A program made the position numbers and the translations under genes. The notes beneath the pieces are model-generated. The model had not been told where the DNA came from, did no database searches, and saw only the letters and a program-made list of their open reading frames with translations. From Aquabacterium parvum (lineage in GTDB: Bacteria; Pseudomonadota; Gammaproteobacteria; Burkholderiales; Burkholderiaceae_C), in the NCBI RefSeq assembly GCF_001447195.1, contig NZ_LFRI01000516.1, positions 62,001 to 126,000 of the forward strand: DNA of 64,000 nucleotides, read 5' to 3'. Shown piece by piece: positions 63,752 through 64,000 of the stretch; positions within the stretch are counted from its first letter, which is position 1; every line of letters begins with the position of its first letter.

Positions 63752-64000
63752 TCAAGGCGCCCGATCATCGGCCTGCGCCAGCGCCCAGGCGACGTGCTCG
63801 GCCACCAACGCATGGTGTTCGCCAAGTTCGGGCGGCTGCCGTTGCCAGGTCTGCAAAGCCAGCAGCAGCTCATGCCGCAAGGCGGTTGGGCAGGCGCCCT
63901 CGCCGCCATGCAGCCGCCCCGCCAGGGTGTTGCCGATGGCCACCGCGATGTTGCGCTGCCAACGCGCAAACCCGATGCGACGGATGGCGCTGCCTTCTGT
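63752..64000 (-). CDS. queG: Epoxyqueuosine reductase (C-terminal part; 5' end outside window)
   Basis: The last 82 residues are visible; the frame is open to the window edge. The segment EGSAIRRIGFARWQRN, then IAVAIGNTLAG, and the terminal LVAEHVAWAL match the C-terminus of QueG, the cobalamin/Fe-S enzyme of the last step of queuosine synthesis in tRNA. The iron-sulfur cysteines lie upstream of what is seen. Confidence 0.85.
   Translation of the reverse strand, partial: TEGSAIRRIGFARWQRNIAVAIGNTLAGRLHGGEGACPTALRHELLLALQTWQRQPPELGEHHALVAEHVAWALAQADDRAP

Overview
The window is a high-GC, gene-dense chromosomal segment of a betaproteobacterium. It is most likely a member of the Burkholderiales near the Comamonadaceae/Sphaerotilaceae. 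The evidence is a phasin gene (PHA storage), PEP-CTERM proteins with an XrtA-type exopolysaccharide locus, a Bpt-type arginyl-tRNA-protein transferase next to aat, an ATC-started infC, and the overall gene order. The genus cannot be fixed from the sequence. No tRNA, rRNA, IS element, prophage or CRISPR array was seen.

Layout. 1-9.0 kb: translation genes on the minus strand (thrS, infC, rpmI, rplT, pheS). This is the usual thrS-infC-rpmI-rplT-pheS-pheT operon, broken twice here: a plus-strand hybrid sensor kinase lies between thrS and infC, and an alcohol dehydrogenase rather than pheT follows pheS. RNA control elements are dense: a threonine-codon leader peptide with a complete attenuator before thrS, a terminator with competing hairpins before pheS, and a long-range pseudoknot before rpmI. 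9.1-14.5 kb: aceA, ppa, phasin, the two N-end-rule aminoacyl-transferases aat and bpt, and a SIMPL-domain protein. 14.7-18.8 kb: an OmpR/EnvZ-type pair, ispF, and amtB with a sigma-54 promoter. 19.0-21.1 kb: a PEP-CTERM trypsin-like protease and a Phd-type antitoxin plus zeta-like kinase toxin module. With amtB these separate ispF from ispD. 21.1-28.3 kb: ispD, mfd, a TfoX-like gene, a PEP-CTERM protein, serB and rraA.

28.5-52.6 kb is a large exopolysaccharide locus. Its first part holds glycosyltransferases, a putative metal-dependent deacetylase-like protein, an MBOAT plus SGNH acetylation pair, two acyltransferase-3 proteins and a Wzy-like polymerase. Then come a beta-helix lipoprotein (possible lyase) and the XrtA-type export set: Wza-like export lipoprotein, chain-length protein, tyrosine autokinase, outer-membrane protein and ATPase. 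The ATPase is fused in one reading frame to a UDP-GlcNAc 2-epimerase-like domain that has lost key catalytic residues. A priming sugar transferase ends the locus. No exosortase, TIGR03006-type deacetylase or FemAB gene is in the window, so the set is partial or split.

52.6-57.4 kb is a four-gene envelope lipid/glycan module (LPG-synthase-like membrane protein, GtrB/ArnC-like GT2, ArnT-like GT39, PAP2 phosphatase). 57.4-64 kb holds nadA-nadC, a ComFB-like gene, nadB on the opposite strand, a YpfJ-type metallopeptidase, an NADPH:quinone reductase-like gene, and the 3' end of queG.
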